64,000 nt of DNA from positions 27,657,668 through 27,721,667 of the forward strand of contig NC_092569.1 in NCBI RefSeq assembly GCF_037975245.1, in the 5' to 3' direction. The position numbers were made by a program, and so were the translations under genes. Numbering within the stretch: the stretch's first letter is position 1; the number at the start of each line of letters is the position of its first letter. This DNA comes from Apostichopus japonicus. Lineage: Eukaryota; Echinodermata; Holothuroidea; Aspidochirotida; Stichopodidae. The notes below the pieces were generated by a model. It was not told the DNA's origin, ran no database searches, and worked only from the letters and a program-made list of their open reading frames with translations. Of this stretch, positions 1-10,717 are shown piece by piece.

Positions 1-477
1 CAGGTGTGCTAACATATTTTCACTTTTTTTCAGCTGTTTATTGTTGTGGGCTGTAAGCCATTTCAAACCCTTTGAGCAATATCTTTCTTTTGGAAAAATT
101 CTCCATTTTATGGTATTAGGAGAGTATTTAGCCCTGAGCAACTTACAGAAGTGCTGTGACATTATTAAAGCAGCATTTCTTTGCCATTTTACAAAACATA
201 CATGTACAGTATATCTTATTGGTTCAATATTTACATCATATTAGCTCTTAATTAAACACTTAGTAATGGAACAAGCCTATAAATAGTTTTTGGAAAATGC
301 AAAAAATAATCTATTTTTGATATTGTTTGTCAAGTTACTCAGTTCGAATTTCTTGCAACCACTTGTTTGTCAGAAAACCTAAACGGAACATTTAGTTGGC
401 CGCAAAAAAATTGTGTCGCGATCAGCGATATATATTAACAATGCGCATCGTTCTGCATTATTGAGAAACTAAATTAC

Positions 478-3400
478 CTTGTCTCTGAGCAGAGCAGCGG
501 CTCGGCTATTGTACTTTTCTTTAAATGTCCAACTTGGGTTATAATCTGATTGGTCTTTCATGAATTCTTTGCTGATTTTGTTCCCTCCGACTCGCATCTT
601 CTCCAACTCGGCATCCTTCCACTTGTCCATCGTTACCGACCTCACAAAACTGCTCACAACAAATAGAAAACAAAATATTAAAAATGAAACTTGTATGTAC
701 AGTAAATGACTCATAGTCCCTTACCAATTGTCTGGTAAAATTCTTGCATCTGTAGTGCATCTCAATGAACACAAAGTATGTTACAAGTTTAAAATACAAT
801 TACTTGTAACGTTACTTTCCTGTGTATAGAAATTGTGAAGTTTGTGCTATAGGCTATCATATGTGGGCACTCAATTATCATAACGTTAGGCCTTGCTGAC
901 AAAACATTTTGACAAACAGCGATAGTGCTACGAAGTTGAATTGTTTCTAAGAATAGTAGGTAATATTTGAATCATTGCTTGGCATTTGTCACAAAATGTT
1001 ATGAGTTGAGACAATTTATAAATTTTGTGGGAAGCTATTACATCTCTGATACTGAAAAGGATTTTTCATCTCACAGTATGTTTGTTGGCTCTGCATTGAG
1101 AGTTGCTAAAGTAATATGTGCATTCATAACACAGTAATTTCTTAATTGTTAACTTTTCTGTAGTCCCTTTGACCGCATGCTTCAGTTATATATTTTTTTT
1201 GTGCAACGTTTGTACATCGTCAAACGTAGCCATTGAAGCTTGAGTTTTTTAGTCAACATTGTGTAAAGCATTATTTACATACTGTAGTGGGAAAGGGGTC
1301 AGAACTGGCCGGGGTTGGGCCAACTTGCCTATAGTGGTTGGGGAAAAGGAAAAATTTGTTCAACTTTGAATAAAAGTTATGAATGAAATTGTATTGGGTA
1401 ACTGTCAATGGTAACTTACGACAGAGGTTCATAAAAGTTGTGAGGAAATACTAGGTCTTGTGTCGTCGAGATCTACAGACATAATATTTTCTACAAAATT
1501 TCACTGGCTCAATAAATCAGTTAAAAGTGCATTAGTTTTATTCTTGCATTTTATCTCTAGGCACTGTTTAGCTTTGATTTCCAACATCACATCGTACTCA
1601 TAGCCTACATTTTCACAGACGCAATGTAACAGAGTTGTATCATACAGTAGTATGCATTGCGTGACGTCTAGGCCAGCATATACAGTAACTAGTGTATGGC
1701 AAAATTTTCCTGCTTCTGAATTCCAGTGATTTGTGGTTGTGTATTAGTTACAGGATTTATCACTTGATTTATCTATCGAACGTATTATAGACCTATCACT
1801 ATATAAAGGCTTCCATTGTGCATAAGCCAGTGGTTGTCAGGGGTTATTATAGCTTAGTAATGTGTGTTCCTGTACAGGTATTTTAATGTGCATGTTTTCA
1901 TGAAGGACTGCAAGGATGCAGACATTTTTAAGAAGCTGTGTCCTGCAGACGCTATTTTTATAATCAATACTGATAACTAAGACTGGGTTGGCAAACATTT
2001 ATATTGATATATATCGCCGATATCATAGAACGGCAACATGACTACTTTGAAGCGTGTTGAACTCACCTTAGATGTACTCCAAGACCACGATGTTTTCCAG
2101 AGCACTCCAAACATATCCACACACCATAGCTGACACTGACCCATTGCGGATTATGAGCACCACATTCAAAACATTTCTGCATGGGAAGGAACGATACAAT
2201 TCTAAATATCAATAGGCTATGTATGTGTGTTCTTCTTTGGTTTCCTCGTTCACACAAACACCATTTGACAATTTGGTAGCCTGATCGGGCCAGTATAAGC
2301 CACAAAGTGAGTTAAGCATTGATAGCCCTGAGACCCAACAAAGAACTATGAGTATGACACAATCCCTATCACACAATGAAAAAGTTGACTGAAAATGGAC
2401 CAAGCTGGTCTTCACAGACAAGACTTCCTTGCCAAAACCCATGAAAGTCAACAGTATAAATTTAAATATCTGCCTAAACCCCATTATGATGCATTACATA
2501 TCACAAACAAAACTGACCAATCCATAACCATACAATTGTTTATGTGATTGTCTAGTGTTGTGCACTTATTGCCAATATCGGTTTTGGCCCGATTTCCGAT
2601 GATACAATCCTTATATTCTTTCAATAACTATACCAATACTTATAAACTGCCAGAATGAAAGTCAAATCGCACTTTAAGTCATGCATTCAGCATTAAAATT
2701 ATAATTGACTATCGTAAATTATATGAAATACAATCTAATATCTGTAAAAAATACAAGATATTTCAGACACCTAGCACATGCTAATTTCGGATAGGCTTAG
2801 TTGTTAGTATAGCAGGCTAATGGTAGAATACTTTTTTTAAGAAAATTGGAGAAAATATTTTCGTTTTGGTTGTGGTTAACACAAGGGGTAGGAAATATTC
2901 TTAGCTAGGAAACGCTGATGTCTTTTCTACATGAAATTAAATTACGTCATCGCACGATGTAATCTTTCAACATTCTGATAAGAAATTTGTGGCTCCATTT
3001 GAAAAAAGTTTGTGTACGACTTGCAGCCTAAGTGTTGAATGTAGTTGACGTAATTGCCAGCACAGTTTCATGCATATCAACTTATTAGGTATTGAGGTCA
3101 AAACCTTTCCCTGTGCCTGATTAATGTTTTGATATATATACAAACACTGAAACAGGAATATTTTTGCTTGAATTTTAATTTGCTCGATACCCTACGAATG
3201 AGCCAAAAAATACATTATCATATTGTGTGATGTAACTTTAACTGCAAAAAGAACCAAAAAACGATTCTTTAGACAATCAAGATCAAATGCATGTTACTTT
3301 CTAAATTGAAAAGATTCCAAATTTGAGTTAAAAATGTTGAATTGGAAGCCACCCGACATGTAAGTTGTAATCCATAAGCCCTTGCGGGCTTCTCCCACAT

Positions 3401-3819
3401 TTGTGGTCGCTTAAGCGTCGTAAAAATAACTGATGATGATGATGATGATGACATAGATCTTTAAATTAGTTACGGCTGACTCTGTAAGGCCCATAGACCT
3501 TTGTTAGGAAAGGCCTACACCAACTTAAAATAAACTGTCCCTAAACGACCATAGTGTAAAAGACAATGCACAGTTGTCAATCTATCTATTCTGTTTATAT
3601 CATATTATTCATAGGTGCTAATGTAGGCCTAGAAGTAGTATGTGCGTAGCCTAGCCGAACCTACATTTCATTAATCATATTACGTCTTTACTAGGCCTGT
3701 ATACCCTATGGTAAGCTAGGCTACGTAAACTAAGCTTTTGAGGGCAGACCACAGCTTACATTGTTGTCATTTTTCGCTCTTATTTCTTTCAATACTTTTC
3801 GAGTGCGAGGACTCGCCAT
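478..3819 (-). CDS. ARFGAP1: ARFGAP1, 5' part (exons 1-3, continues off left edge)
   Basis: GTPase-activating protein that triggers GTP hydrolysis on ARF1 at the Golgi and so controls COPI coat release (family knowledge). Three exons on the minus strand join in frame: 3819-3760 (20 codons, starting [13 protein letters not shown]), 2176-2067 and 649-478. Each intron starts GT and ends AG. Exons 2 and 3 share a split codon, so the product is 114 residues with no stop. The zinc finger is complete: C22, C25, C42 and C45 in a CxxC-x16-CxxC arrangement, with the catalytic arginine finger R50 in the segment GKHRGLG. The match to vertebrate ARFGAP1 runs through the DKWKD and EKYNSRAA segments. The amphipathic lipid-packing-sensor part would lie left of the window. 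The start is chosen because ATGGCGAGT gives the family N-terminus in a ccATGG context. Confidence 0.93.
1878..1980 (+). CDS. Possible terminal exon, unidentified, antisense in ARFGAP1 intron 2
   Basis: A 33-residue reading frame follows the acceptor-like sequence ttcctgtacag and ends in TAA. It contains [20 protein letters not shown], which has balanced codon use and looks like a real protein segment. No partner exon was found. It could be a decayed exon or a transposon fragment; I do not recognise the family. Confidence 0.2.
3373..3452 (+). mobile_element. SINE/LINE 3' end with (GAT)n tail
   Basis: The hairpin AAGCCC-TTGC-GGGCTT is followed by a second short palindromic segment and a (GAT)6 tail. 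The same hairpin pattern near a simple-repeat tail occurs at 9212 and 19190, so this is probably a truncated retroposon end inside ARFGAP1 intron 1. Confidence 0.4.
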
Positions 3820-4453
3820 GGTTCACAAGTATCACTAGAGGTGTGGTTTGAATGTTTTTTTTCTCGGTTGGAGTGAGTTATAATTTCGTCTGCAAATGAT
3901 TAACAACACTTTGTTGGTTTCTCACGCCAACGTAATGAAGTGCCTAAGCTGTTATACGTTGTGCAAAACCCTTTGGTAGGCGACATCACTTGCATTTATC
4001 TTGCTTCTGTTGGTTACGTTACGAACATGTACGTACAATTTGTGCCACTTGTCACTTATTACATCAGTGAGAGGCGGGGCTTATAGGTGTATATATCTAA
4101 ATTAAGGACTATTGACCTTAATGATCCTAACTATCTAAATGTATTCCTAACAGAGACAATAATGCTCTTAATTAGAACAACCCGTTAATCTAGTGTAGGG
4201 TAATTTGTAAACAAGTTTGTAAACAAGTTGGTGGTGCTGTTTTATTGGTCACCCTGGCAGTACCTTCTTTAGCAACGGTGTAATTATATTTCTTCCATTG
4301 TATATGTCATGATGTTTCTTTTTTCACCATGTTATTTCAGGCTTTGGCAATCAGCGTTCGGAACATTGTAGAAGAGAAGTCATTTATTTTCGCAAGCGTG
4401 TTTGTTCCCTGGACAAGTTCAGCCCGCCATAGTTAAAGTAACCAGCGAGTTAC
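3820..4453. other. 5' flank of ARFGAP1
   Basis: This holds the presumed 5' UTR and promoter of ARFGAP1. I see no TATA box in a convincing position and no ORF of interest. Confidence 0.3.
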
Positions 4454-4461
4454 CCATTCAG

Positions 4462-4724
4462 CAAGGGCGGCGGAAGCACTTTTAATCTGGGGGGGGGGGC
4501 ACCGACGTCGAAGGGCATACTAGCACTGCAATATCCAATATGCAAATTGGGAATCAAGGAACAAGTTTTCTTTAATAGTTCTTAATTAGGATTAGATCTC
4601 TTTCTGAATTACCGCTGACCTAATAAGGTGATCAAGAGTACAATTTTTATGTAGAAAAAGGACACATTTTAACCTGAGGAAAACTGGGGGGGGGGGCACG
4701 TGCCCCCCGGTTCCGTCGCCCTTG
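4462..4724. mobile_element. hAT-like MITE with 8-bp TSD
   Basis: Terminal inverted repeats CAAGGGCGGCGGAA and TTCCGTCGCCCTTG bound a 263-bp non-coding element. The direct repeat CCATTCAG occurs exactly at 4454-4461 and 4725-4732. An 8-bp duplication points to the hAT superfamily. Runs of 10-12 G sit just inside both ends. Confidence 0.8.
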
Positions 4725-5119
4725 CCATTCAGCATTACTGAATTACAACGCGGATTACTATTTTTAGGTTCGGAGTCTCGGAAATATATCCGCAGAACCA
4801 GAACCGATTTCCAAATTTACGAACGACGATAACCAATTACCTGCATAACGGATATGCTGCACATTTGCATGTGCATGTAATGTAACTTTATGTAATGTTA
4901 TAATGTAACTTTATTTGTTCGTGTCTTCAGTTTTTGTCTCTCCTATAGAGGTTCTTGATGGGGATTTGAGTGTCCCTCCTGATTCCTTTTTTTTTCTACT
5001 AAACTAAACTTATCATGTAATGTGGGCCTATGCGATGTAATTCAACTAAATGTCATGCAGGGTCAATACAATGCAGTGTAATAAAATACATAACGATATG
5101 TCATACAGTACAGTATAGT

Positions 5120-5398
5120 CCCAGCAAACACAAAAACGTTTTTAAAACGTTTTTAAAACGTTTCGTCTTTTGTTTTGATAACGTTATTTGTGGTGTAATA
5201 AATATGTCACGAAAACGTTTTCAGGCTATTAATTATTTCAAACATGTTTTCGTTAAAACATTAATATAACATTAATATAACATTAATATCTTATGAAAAC
5301 GTTATGCCGACGTTTTTATAACACCACATTTAACGTTATAAAAACATATTTTAGAGGCTCTTTTAAAAAAATTATGAAAACGTTTAGCGTTTACTGGG
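5120..5398. mobile_element. Palindromic AACGTTTT-rich element (MITE-like)
   Basis: The ends CCCAGCAAAC and GTTTACTGGG are inverted repeats with one mismatch. The interior is built from many copies of AAAACGTTTT and AACGTTAT on both strands. No coding capacity is supported. The superfamily is not determined because no clear target duplication is visible. Confidence 0.65.
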
Positions 5399-5682
5399 TA
5401 TAAAATTCAAAGCAGTGCAGAGTTGTACATGTACCGCGGTGTGCCACGTTCGAGTCGTGAGTCTCGTCGCATCGCATCACTTAACACGTCACATCACTCA
5501 TGTCATATCTTATTTTAATCTTGATGGAATCTCATATGTTATTCAAACTTGTTTATAATTTTACAACATCTCCGATACTGGTATATCTAACAGAAACTTG
5601 AAGAAAGAAAAAAACATGGGTGTAGAAATTGTAGTGAGAAATATTGCTTGCTATAGATGCATAACAGTTGCATTCACTAGCA

Positions 5683-5885
5683 TTGTGAAGGACATTGGCC
5701 AAACTCTCACCCACTCTTGGAGACTTTGTAGGTCATTTATGAGGTCATTGTAGTTATCCTGGCTAGGAATGGCAGACTGAATCTTGGCAAGCCAGCAAAC
5801 AGTTTTATGTTATAAAGAACAGCTTCAGTCTTGTCATTAATGTTCCCCGAGGAACTCCAGACGAAATGTCCATGTTCAGAATATG
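5683..5885 (-). pseudogene. LINE reverse-transcriptase fragment
   Basis: In minus-strand translation, SSGVPRGTLM-like sequence (RT block with SGVPQG) is followed, after a frame change, by DLINDLQSLQEWVRVWPMSF. The latter fits the non-LTR RT pattern of a leucine-rich helix with W...W.M.F. Frameshifts and a stop show it is dead. The clade is probably CR1/Jockey-like (inference). Confidence 0.6.
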
Positions 5886-6873
5886 CAACCGTTTACTTAA
5901 GTTTGCATATGGTAATGCATCTATTCTTGACACCTTGCTGCAATGACTGAATAATAATTTGTGAAAATTTACATCTCGGCTCAACTGTTATACCGATCTT
6001 GTTAAGTCACTTTTAACGCCTGATTTGTATGTTCGTTCACTTAATTTACAGATTGCAAGGAATTACAGAGAAACAATGGAAATTGTACTGATGAAGCTAC
6101 CTGTGACGTCCCGATGGATCTGTCCAATTATGGATTTACCAACAACGGTGGAAGTTCACACCATCAAGCCGCATTGCATTACTCCTTTGTAGCGTTGACT
6201 TTTACAGTGACATGGGAAACAAATGGGTAACATTGGATACAAATGAATAACTAATGCATGTTACCGCACCGAAACACCTATGAAAAATACAAGTACAATC
6301 AATGCTACTACTCACACTACACATTGGCTTCAATAAAATCTCCTGTAAGAGCACATCACGATTATGGGTGTCCTCTATTTAGAGCTGCTGTTTGAATTGG
6401 CTAATGCAGCAAGTAGCGTAACACATCTCCCAAACAGAGGCGCAAACACGTATATACTTCAGAATATGTCCAACAAAATAGAAAACTATAGTGTAAAGTA
6501 CATAAATATATGACATGTTCAAATATGATTAAAATTTTCATTATTATTTAATAAGGGAGATATCAAAGATTACGTGTTCCTTCAAAAACAAGGCTGAACA
6601 AAGCTGACATCATTGTCCTTCAAGTTATGATGAATTTCTATTTATTACACTGTTTATTTTCTGTTTAATGGAGATGGAATATTGATGGGTTATGCAAGCT
6701 TTTGACTTGATCTAATGTTGGTATTGATATCACTGTCATCATTGTTCACATTCTATCTTGAAAACTTGAAAAGTAAACAAACGAGAAAGTTATAGGCTTT
6801 TAGATCCTAGTGGCAGTATGACATCACAAATTTACATAAATGACAGCTCACAGTCATGACTTTTACACTAGAG

Positions 6874-7239
6874 CAGGGGTGGGCAACCTTCTTGAATAAA
6901 TGGGCCAGATATAAGGAGTGAAAAATTGACTGGACCTTACCAACGACCTGCTGTTGATTTCAAATCTTTGATTTCGAGAACTTTCAAGCAAGAGGTGTTT
7001 GTATACTTAATCTGTATTCATGAAAACATAATGTCAATACAGTACAGTTGATAATTAATGGGGATAATAGGCCTACCTGACAGCATCATTAGTGATGATA
7101 AATTCTAAGCAGCTAGCTCGTTTTTTTTTGTGGTGATGTAAAATAGATTGATTTTTTTTTCTAGAGACAGTATCACGAGTCGCAAACAAATCACTGGCGG
7201 GCCGCATGTGGCCCGCGGGCCGTAGGTTGCCCACCCCTG
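6874..7239 (-). mobile_element. hAT MITE, copy 1 (366 bp)
   Basis: The ends CAGGGGTGGGCAACCT and AGGTTGCCCACCCCTG are perfect inverted repeats. The flanking 8-mers cactagag and agctatag agree at 5 of 8 positions, consistent with an old hAT target duplication. The interior matches the element at 58456-58819 in opposite orientation. Strand is assigned only to show relative orientation. Confidence 0.85.
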
Positions 7240-7604
7240 AGCTATAGAGAATATCTCCTAAGCGAATCAAGACTTGTACTAATTACTGTTTGGGTTGATA
7301 TTCCTCGTGAAGACCTCTGTCATATACGCTAAACATGATGGATATGGATCGTGTACCATTCAAGGTTTTAATTACTATTTAATTTGGCTAAAGGGAACGT
7401 AATATAATTATATAAAGTTCAAATTAGTGGAATTTTCTGTGACCGTGGTTGGAGACTTTTGCTACTTGAAATAGCCCTTGATGTCATTATATCTCTACTG
7501 CATCCAATTATTGTTAAACCTGTTCCATCATGTTGATGCTTTTTAATTGCAGAATATGGTAACCTGGCCTACCTACGTATACGTAGAGTTTAGGCAGGTA
7601 TCTT

Positions 7605-8208
7605 CTTCTTTTTTTATTTCTTTATTGACTAATTGACTTTTATACAAATAAACATGATAATTTAGTGAGTTATTTAGTATTACAATAAAACATTCAATCC
7701 TTGCCTATATATATACATTTTTAAAGTACACATCATTACCAAGACACAGTGCAACTGCAGAGAAGACAACACGTATACAGTAATACTATTTAAATATAAA
7801 GATCGCTACGTGCAAAACGTTTGAGAAGCAAAACATTACGAAGAAGAAATACTAAACAGGAAACCAAACAAGCAATGCGACCCTATATAAAAACCGGGGC
7901 GCTAACTGACCAAGGAAATCCTGCTTACTAAAAACAGTTTCTAAATCGTGAACAAAAATCAGTGGATTCGGCTTACTCTTACAAAGATAAGATTCAACTT
8001 GTAAGTAGAACTTAACTTTGAAAAGGAAATCCGTTACCTTAGGAATACTTCCCGAGGTTTCCGTATAAATATGAAGTATTTCGAATGAACATGAGAAAGT
8101 TATAGGGATGTTTGAGAGTAAGCTTATAACCCATAAAATGTCTTGTTTTGAAAAACAGAACTGTCTACCAAGAAATGCCTGCTTAACACGAATGTGATTG
8201 TAATGTAA
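7605..8208 (-). other. Unidentified 118-codon ORF with A-rich 3' end (retroposed sequence?)
   Basis: The minus-strand frame from 8208 to the TAG at 7854-7852 is open for 118 codons but has no early Met. It encodes hydrophobic and charged segments such as FSKQDFLGQLAPRF, and a related FSKQDIL segment occurs earlier in the same ORF. About 230 bases downstream are an AATAAA hexamer and an A-rich tail near 7625-7605, as in a retroposed transcript. No family is recognised. A transposon C-terminus is the likeliest explanation (inference). Confidence 0.35.
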
Positions 8209-9038
8209 TTAGAAGAAAAAACACAAGACGGTTGACAAATATAACATAAGCTACCATGCTAACAAAACCCAATGAATCTATTTTACCCTCGTTCTTTGTT
8301 GGTTAATTTTTTACGTTACACACCCCAACAGTTTTATACATGAGATCCCCATACACGACACAGTATGCCGTTAAAGACAGAATCATGCAAGCCGGTGCAA
8401 TACCACACATATAGTTTTCTATGAGGGTTGAAAAAAGCCTTCAACCCCATTAAAAACTCTTCTATCCTGTGATATTAACGTTGAACTTGCTTCTTCATTA
8501 TGACATACGCCTTGTACAGTCCTTGTATCTTCAGATCGATGTGCTCATACTTATCAATTGATATTTACTACTAAAGGAACTATGATGTAAGTCCATTCAA
8601 ATACATTGAAGGTATATGCTACAAACAAATTAGACAACTTGATAGTCTTTATGAGTGAGCATACTAAAAATAATAAGTATCATGATTGATATGTCGACTA
8701 CTGTTCAGGAAACAAGAAGAAAATATATCCGATAAGAATATCATTGGTCAAACTTTCGACCAATGAAACATACATTAATCACATAGACCTTAAAATGATA
8801 TTTTCTTTTCATAAAGCATGGAATGAACTTGACATTAATAGGACGATAGGGGGGAAAAAATTACATCTGCGTTGTGAATTCATTTTCATTAATTTGTTGA
8901 ACATGCATGGATAGTAATATTTCAATGTTATAGATAGCGTTGTAATGGTAGTACCTTCCTCAAAGAGTAGTATACATTGAGGAAGAGTAGAGAATGTTCC
9001 TCGTAGAGTTTTATAGGTAAAGCGCCATTAAAACGATT

Positions 9039-9280
9039 TTGGAGTGTTAACTCAGTGGTTAACACCGGTGCCTTTCAATCACAAGGTCCCCGGTTCGAGT
9101 CACTCCCAGATTAATGTATGTCGTCCAGTTACAGAGTTGTTGACAATTAACAATTCATAATCATGGACGTTAAATATGAATGTGAGAGACTGACTTCGGT
9201 CAGCTTACGGCTTTGATAAGCCAATTAGGCTTCTTCGCGAGTTCCTGCTTGCAGGAGGATCTAATATACATATATACATG
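9039..9280 (+). mobile_element. tRNA-derived SINE
   Basis: The head folds as a tRNA: GGAGTG at 9041 pairs with CACTCC at 9100, the A box is AACTCAGTGGTTAAC and the B box is CGGTTCGAGTCAC. A non-tRNA body follows, then the hairpins AAGCCAATTAGGCTT and TCCTGCTTGCAGGA and a (TATACA)n-like tail. The A/B boxes imply RNA polymerase III transcription of the parent. I found no clear target duplication. Confidence 0.8.
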
Positions 9281-9891
9281 ATAAACGTCACCATGTTTTG
9301 AGGATTTGACATTTGCAGAGAGTCGCAATTGTAACTACAGGATAGTTGAAAAAACTTAAGGTCAGGTTTATAAACTTCAAAACAACCCATTTACATATTA
9401 TAATAAGTTATAGATATATGATTAAAAGTAAAGTGATTTAAAATCAATTTTTTGAGTTGATTTTGCCACATGTTTCAAAAACTAATTCACTGATGCTAAT
9501 ATCGGCAGGGTTTCTGGGCGAGGACATGTTGACAATCGAATGACTTTATTAATTACTTGCTCATTATCTTCCTTTGTTCAATGATAAAATCCAAGAGGGG
9601 TTTCTTCTACAAGAATTCAAAAGATATACTTCCTAAACACATGATTTTCCTTTGAGGGTTTTCGCCAATGGCAGATTAATGTAATAAGTTTATTGCACTG
9701 ATGCATGGAACTATATACATTGAAGACAAGGAAGATTTGTGAGTTAGGTGGGACGCTGTACGGTGATGCGCTATAAAACGCGGTGAAGGTGCAGTGCTAT
9801 TGGCGTTCTTCTTACGACCATTTTAGGCCCTCTTAAAGTAGAGCACGAAAATTGTTTACTTGTGAGTAAAGAGGCATTAAGTTGTTTACAC

Positions 9892-10190
9892 AGGGGCGTC
9901 GTAGCCGGTACGGCAGGTCCGGTGAACACCGGACCAATCTTCACGGCGCAAAAAAGAAAAGAAAAAAAGTAGCACTAAGAAAAGAAAAATGGCAAAAAAT
10001 AATCTGGGAGGTATATTTTTCAATAATTTTCAATAATGATGACGGCAAGTAGGCTAATGTGACTACTCTGGCATGGCAGGGGTCTTGTTTTCAAGCTCGG
10101 GAAGTGCCATTTCCTGCAATCTGGGAGGCATTTTTCAAAATTTTCTCAATTACGCTACCCGCCAACCATGGTGGCGCGGAGCGTAGTTTG
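9892..10190 (+). mobile_element. Truncated MITE-like repeat (family shared with 24895-25000)
   Basis: It begins caCAGGGGCGTCGTAGCC, which resembles a hAT terminus, but no matching inverted end is found. The segment from CTCGGGAAGTGCC at about 10098 to the CCAACC-ATGGTGG segment near 10170 reappears, diverged, on the minus strand at 24895-25000. This marks a dispersed family. Confidence 0.5.
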
Positions 10191-10717
10191 ACCTACCAAA
10201 CTTCCTCCGATAATTATGATAGATGGCCACACTCTGATATGCCGTACCAATTCCAAATAGCTTCCGACGCTCCTGTTACATATGACGAAACGATGAGCTC
10301 TCATATCAAAATCTCTATGGTCACCTATCCCAGTGAGGTTTAGCGTTTAGCTTGTGGAATTTCTATATAGACTTACAGTCTTACAGACCACATTACATTG
10401 ACGATTTTTTATGTCAGTGCAAGTCAATGGGGGAATTTATATATGGAGTATGCTACCTTACAGGCGGTCGCAGATATTGTAAACAGTTTGACCATTAAAT
10501 ACTATAGCAACACACAATTTGTTATGTAAAGATCATATTTTTTGGATTATCGCTTACATGTAATATTGGCTACTATGATTCCTAACCGCTAGCGGGTTAT
10601 AACGGCAGTTAGTCTCCTATCTGACATCCGGTTGTGCAGTTGTATTTTCTGTTTGTGATACTCATAACGTGATTGGATTACAGTAATTGTATACGTTATG
10701 AAAGAAGGACAATTAAA

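Noticed and set aside
9039-9108. Functional tRNA gene
   Set aside because: It folds like a tRNA but is fused to a SINE body and tail, with an oversized anticodon loop.
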